DNA of 64,000 bases, taken from contig NW_023601433.1 of assembly GCF_014898055.3 (NCBI RefSeq), positions 72,213,683-72,277,682 of the forward strand, written 5' to 3'. The notes below the pieces were generated by a model, which searched no databases, was not told where the DNA came from, and worked only from the letters and a program-made list of their open reading frames with translations. Below, piece by piece: positions 60,186 to 64,000 of the stretch (its first letter is position 1; each line of letters begins with the position of its first letter). The stretch is from Talpa occidentalis (lineage: Eukaryota > Chordata > Mammalia > Eulipotyphla > Talpidae). The position numbers were made by a program, and so were the translations under genes.

Positions 60186-60326
60186 CTCAAACTCTAGGAA
60201 GAGTCTCCAGCTTTCTTCCCACTTCTGGACGCCTTCAAAGAGCTCTCTGTGCACCTCGTAGGAGTTTCTCAACTGCACGATCTCGGCATCGTGGAGCTGG
60301 AGGAGACTTTCTGTGTAGTCCTCTGC
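60186..60326 (-). pseudogene. PRC1: PRC1 exon-sized fragment (47 codons)
   Basis: Translated on the minus strand, this gives AEDYTESLLQLHDAEIV, then YEVHRELFEGVQKWEESW and RLFLEFE. From memory this matches the spectrin-domain region of PRC1, the microtubule bundler of the cytokinetic midzone. The match ends at GAG followed by GTACCGCC, which looks like an intact splice donor. It begins within a few bases of the end of the repeat arm at 60327-60453, and its upstream TTGCAG could be an acceptor. There is no neighbouring PRC1 exon, so it is a displaced fragment on the strand opposite MYO18B. It may be a copied genomic exon or part of a chimeric retroposed transcript. It could be spliced only into an antisense transcript. 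Confidence 0.8.
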
Positions 60327-60453
60327 AAGGTATAAACGGGTGCGGCAGTGCCACAGCGCCAACGGCAGCTTGACGACGATGTGGGGTTTGCAAATCCACA
60401 GAACAGATTTGGTGGTGGGTGAACGTGGACTGGCAAAGTCCGTGCTAACCCAT
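60327..60453 (-). repeat. Inverted-repeat arm 1
   Basis: Minus-strand sequence from AATGGGTTAGCACGGACTTT to GCACCCGTTTATACCT. It nearly equals plus-strand 61507-61632 (a few mismatches and one small indel). It abuts the PRC1 fragment. The family is not recognised. Confidence 0.88.
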
Positions 60454-60579
60454 TGTAGGGTAAAGAAAATATCAGGCTTTTCTGCCCTTCCGCCATCAGG
60501 ATAGATGATGGATCCTTGTCCTGAATGCATGCCTGATGGCGGGCACCTGGAATAGGGTGTGGGCATAGGTAGATGGGAT

Positions 60580-60890
60580 TCACCTGGGCTAAGACTGTGC
60601 TTTTAAGGGCGGCGTCACAGGGACGCCAGCAGTAGAAGCAGAAGCCAAGAAGCAGCAGAATGAACTCCAGAGAGCTCAGATAGAGTGAAGACTTGCTGGG
60701 GGCTGGGAGGCCTGCCAGCCAGCACCCCTGCCATATGCCTGGTGAACCCCAATAAAAAACCTGCAAAACCACTGAGGACTACTGACTCCTTTACCCGGTC
60801 TGCATGGGATCAGAAAACCTGCACTGTGCCCGTTCCTGCTCTTTACACCCATTCATACTCTTCACGTTTCATTAGAACTGGTCTCATGTT
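60580..60890 (+). other. LTR-like polyadenylation region (tentative)
   Basis: CATATGCCTGGTGAACCCCA followed by AATAAAAAACCTGCAAAACC and a pyrimidine-rich downstream segment is reminiscent of the R/U5 part of a retroviral-type LTR. No internal region, primer-binding site or clear TG...CA ends are seen, so the identity is weak. Confidence 0.2.
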
Positions 60891-60994
60891 GGGGGTGGAC
60901 AAGCGGGGGGGCGGAAATTGGGCAGACGAGGGAGGGGGGGGAGTGGACAGACACGGGGAAGGGGCGACACACAGGAGTGAGCGAAGAGCTAACA

Positions 60995-61151
60995 TGACTT
61001 GAATTACACCACTCGGGGGCAGTGGGCAAGAGGAGAGGCCCCCTGCACCTTACGTGGGTTGGCTCCCTGGGCCGGGTATCGAACTCAGGCCGTAGCAGCA
61101 GCGGTAGCACCACGGCACTGAGCCTTAACCCGCTAGGCCACTGGGGAGGCC
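60995..61151 (-). mobile_element. tRNA-derived SINE, subfamily II, 3'-truncated
   Basis: The head is well preserved: CCGGGTATCGAACTCAGGC is the B-box side, and GGGCCTCCCCAGTGGCC is the 5' end on the minus strand. The part toward 60995 is diverged and the A/T tail is absent. It lies between the two inverted-repeat arms. Confidence 0.8.
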
Positions 61152-61506
61152 CTTCTCACTCCCTGGATTTAAGGCTACTAGTACTTCTCCGGAGGGAGCA
61201 TCAGCTTTAGGCAATGGTGCGCTGATGTAAGCGCTTAAACTCGGCGTCAGCAGGTGTAGCCCATGTCCTGAGAGGGCAGTGAGGGGTAAACCACGCGGTC
61301 TGGCATCTGCTCATTGGGAGCCTGCACTCAAGTGGGCCTCAAGTTTACAGTCAGTCGTGGCCCGCTAAGCGCTGCCAGCAGGTGCTAACGCGCACTGCGG
61401 CTCCCGCCTGGGGGTGCCGACTCGCGTGCGTAGCCAGGAACGGCCGGGCAGTCTGCCTTCCGTGGCAGGGCCCGGAGACGAGCGTGGACGCCTGTGAAGA
61501 GTATGA

Positions 61507-61632
61507 ATGGGTTAGCACGGACTTTGCCAGTCCACGTTCACCCACCACCAAATCTGTTGTGTGGATTTGCAAACCCCACATCGCCGTCAAGCTGCCGTGG
61601 CGCTGTGGCGCTGCCGCACCCGTTTATACCTG
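61507..61632 (+). repeat. Inverted-repeat arm 2
   Basis: Plus-strand AATGGGTTAGCACGGACTTT to CACCCGTTTATACCT, the inverted partner of 60327-60453 with about 1.05 kb between. Homology stops at TATACCT: arm 1 continues into PRC1 sequence and arm 2 into GTTTTCAGG. Confidence 0.88.
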
Positions 61633-61684
61633 TTTTCAGGTTCTTCTCCAAACTGAGCTCTCAATTAGGATTCAAACCCACCCA

Positions 61685-61714
61685 GGAGAGAGAGAGAGGG
61701 AAAGAGAGAGAGAG
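61685..61714. repeat. GA-rich microsatellite
   Basis: GAGAGAGAGAGAGGGAAAGAGAGAGAGAG-type run just outside inverted arm 2. Slippage-prone. Confidence 0.9.
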
Positions 61715-63557
61715 TGGTGCTTCAGCTGGAGGTGAGGTTCTTTGAGAGACTTGTTCAAATTATGAAAAGTCACATTTGCCCATGTTGGGAATTAGATCTG
61801 AGTGTAGCAGGCCTTCCAGGCTGGAAACATGGCTACGTGCTCAGAAAGCCAGGTGGTCTGCGCAGCTACATTTAAACCCGTGCCGTCCTGCACAGGCCTG
61901 CCTTGTGTCTTCAACTGTGGCGTCAACCTTCACAGATTAATGGAGAAGCGCTTTAAGCTGCTCCCCTGGGCCTGGAGCATGCTCATTACTCAAGGAGGGA
62001 GGGAGGTGTCAGCTGACAGGCAGCCCCGTCTATTTCTGGCTCAGGGTCTGTGGCTCTTCTCTCGCCTGGGCACAGGCTTTGGAGGGGAGAGGCCAATGGA
62101 TGGCCTCTGACTCTTGGGTCAACTGAGAGTGTAGCCATTCCAGCTGGCCCAATCTGAGATGAATGTTCTAGAAAGGACTCATCTAGTGCTGTGTAAGTTG
62201 TACATTTTCCATACCTCCTTTTAACTTGGCTAAAATTAGCTACATTCAGACACGTTAAAGATCTGCATTTGACCAAAGGCTGCAGCTGCCATTCAGGGCC
62301 AGTCTGATGGTTTGACTCATTAGTGGGCCCAGGCTGTGGCCAGACTAAGAAGCTTCCACTACATAAAAGAAAAGACTTTGAATCTGCCCGCATCCCCTTT
62401 CCTCCAGCCCTGGCACCTTCTCATTTTCCTTACCCCCTTGAGTAACCTGCGCGCCCCAGGCCTGGAGAAACAGCTTAAAGGATTTCTCCTTTATTCTGTG
62501 CAGGTTGATGCCTCATTAAAATATGATGCAGGGCCCTTGTGCAGGATAGCGCAGGTTTAAATGATGCCACATGGATTTCTAAGCACATTTCTAGCCTGGA
62601 AGGCCAGGGCAGCCAGCTGGTGGTGCTCTCGGAGAGCAGGGGCCTATACTACTTGATCATAGGAAATAATTGTAGTACCTGGCACTCTTTCCCAAGGGCT
62701 TGGTGCCAGGCTACATTGTCTTACATGCATTGTCCTCATCACTGCTCTCTGAGGTTTGAGGTTGATACCATTTGGTAATGGAGAAGAAACTGGGACTTAG
62801 AGAAGTGAAGGAACTGGACCCAAATCACGCAGTAAGTGATGGGAGTGTGATTTGACCCCATCAGCCATACTTCTAATGATCAAGCTCTCCTGGCCTGTCC
62901 AACACACCCCTGCCTCCCCTTTCCTTGTCAAGATGTTTATTCTCTACTGAGTAATTCACCTGTCATTCTGTTGAACTCGCATCTGTCACTGTGATGAGGG
63001 CGGCGGGGGGGTGCATCTCTGTGTTATTCCCAGGTAGTGTTTGCATTTAGACTGAAGTTGTGAAGTTGTCTGGCAAAAGTTCACCCTGAAGGAACACAGC
63101 AGAAGACATTTAATTAGTGACCTTGTTCATCAGCAATCCCCTGCCCACAAGTGCCTAGCACCATTTTTTTTGAAAAGCCATATGATCTAATATGAGGTGA
63201 AAGAGCAAACCACAGGTGCCTTCTGACTCTTCTCTCTCTACCTGGGGACTTCTGCTTTGACCATGTGTTAGGAGACCAGGTTCTAGTCTTGGCTGCCCAG
63301 CCAAGTAGACAGGTCATCTGCCCTTCATGGGCCCCTACTAGCCCACTCAACAGATTAAAATCATCGTCATCGTCATCTCCTTCCTCATATCATGCTCATC
63401 ATCATCTTCATTGTCAGGGACAGGAGATACAGCAGGGAATAGGCAGGCATGCAGCGGCCTCACGGAGCCTACAGCCCACTCTTTTCTCCATATGGTAAAA
63501 GAGTCTGTGGTTTTATCATGCAGCACTGGGGACATATTGAACTATCTAACTTCTTTT

Positions 63558-63899
63558 AGACTGGGAGCAACCACATATTGGCGGTTGCCAGAGGTGAGTA
63601 GGGTGGGCGAAATGAGCAAAGGGGGTCAAAAGGTATAACCTCCAGGGATAAAAGAAATGTCATGAGATGTAATATGCAGCATTATATAATGTGCCTATTG
63701 TTATTAATACTGTAGTGTATATTTGAAAGTTGCTAAGAGAGTAGATCTTGAAAGTCCTCATCACAAGAAAAAAACCTTAGTGGCTATGTATACAGAAAGA
63801 CATCAGCATTGTGGAGATTATTTTGCAATATATATGTATTATGTTGTATACCTGTAACTAATACGATGTTTTATGTCAATTATATGTCAAATGAAAAAA
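63558..63899 (+). mobile_element. Old LINE-1 3' end (L1MA/L1MB-type)
   Basis: GGCGGTTGCCAGAGGTGAGT, GAAAGTTGCTAAGAGAGTAG, TGTTGTATACCTGTAACTAA and TATGTCAATTATATGTCAAA, then an A-rich tail, follow the 3' UTR of old mammalian L1s. It lies in gene sense orientation only about 60 bp upstream of the last exon. Confidence 0.75.
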
Positions 63900-63959
63900 A
63901 GACTGTTCTTTACCAACCCCCAGCAACACAGAGTAACAGAGTTTTGTGCCTCCTTCTAG

Positions 63960-64000
63960 TGTCCAGACAGCAGTGAACTGTGGCGGCAGTGGCAGGAAAG
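63960..64000 (+). CDS. MYO18B: MYO18B exon 7 in window, 5' part
   Basis: The first base T completes the serine codon split by the previous intron (AG|T). The frame then reads VQTAVNCGGSGRK before the window ends; the donor lies at or beyond base 64000. This is the start of the non-helical C-terminal tail, rich in Ser and Gly, after the coiled coil. SVQTAV following SDSDTE agrees with my recollection of MYO18B. Acceptor CTTCTAG uses TAG rather than CAG. Confidence 0.93.

Larger units (their letters stand above)
56344..63959 (+). other. MYO18B: MYO18B intron, 7.6 kb
   Basis: Bases 56350-58640 are mostly unique, apart from a 14-base G run at 57267-57280. A MIR lies at 58640-58790. Bases 58800-59990 show nothing identifiable. 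The odd composite region 59990-61740 follows (PRC1 fragment, inverted repeats, SINE). Bases 61740-62700 look unique. A MIR-like minus-strand piece is at 62690-62860, a TCATCG microsatellite near 63358-63415, and an old L1 3' end at 63558-63899. Acceptor GCCTCCTTCTAG is at 63948-63959. Confidence 0.85.

Noticed and set aside
60269..60772. 167-codon minus-strand open frame across the composite region
   Set aside because: It reads the PRC1 fragment out of its true frame and crosses repeat boundaries; a chance frame in GC-rich DNA.

Overview
This is a stretch of mammalian nuclear DNA. It holds six complete coding exons, and the start of a seventh, of one plus-strand gene, with large introns packed with interspersed repeats. 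Spliced in order, the exons give one continuous reading frame of heptad-rich coiled coil. From memory of the family it matches the distal tail of myosin-18B (MYO18B), including the acidic end SSDSDTE followed by SVQTAV. The organism is probably a laurasiatherian. Seven copies of one tRNA-derived SINE and a young LINE-1 are the lineage markers. I think of a Rhinolophoidea-type bat SINE (Rhin-1-like), but this is a guess.

Layout. Bases 1-23961 are intron upstream of the first exon seen. They hold SINEs, old L1/L2/MIR/hAT remnants, a twin-primed L1 fragment (12588-12919) nested in a MIR, and a full-length antisense L1 (14725-20388) with perfect 14-bp target-site duplications. The exon cluster is 23962-24075, 24948-25064, 27155-27238, 28243-28380 and 30803-30988. 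A 25.2-kb intron follows (30989-56212). It contains repeat-poor blocks that may be regulatory, three MaLR-like LTRs, and a candidate 12-nt in-frame microexon at 46975-46986. The next exon is 56213-56343. The last intron (56344-63959) contains a misplaced piece of the cytokinesis gene PRC1 beside a 125-bp inverted repeat. The final exon starts at 63960 and runs off the window.

The exons work together as one coding unit. The first five complete exons are phase 0 at both ends, and the sixth begins in phase 0 and ends after two bases of a serine codon that the last exon completes. No second functional host gene is seen. The most notable observations are the candidate microexon, whose four residues would act as a coiled-coil stutter; the PRC1 exon-sized fragment joined to a repeat that recurs inverted 1 kb away; and the tandem ~190-bp monomers at the 5' end of the L1.
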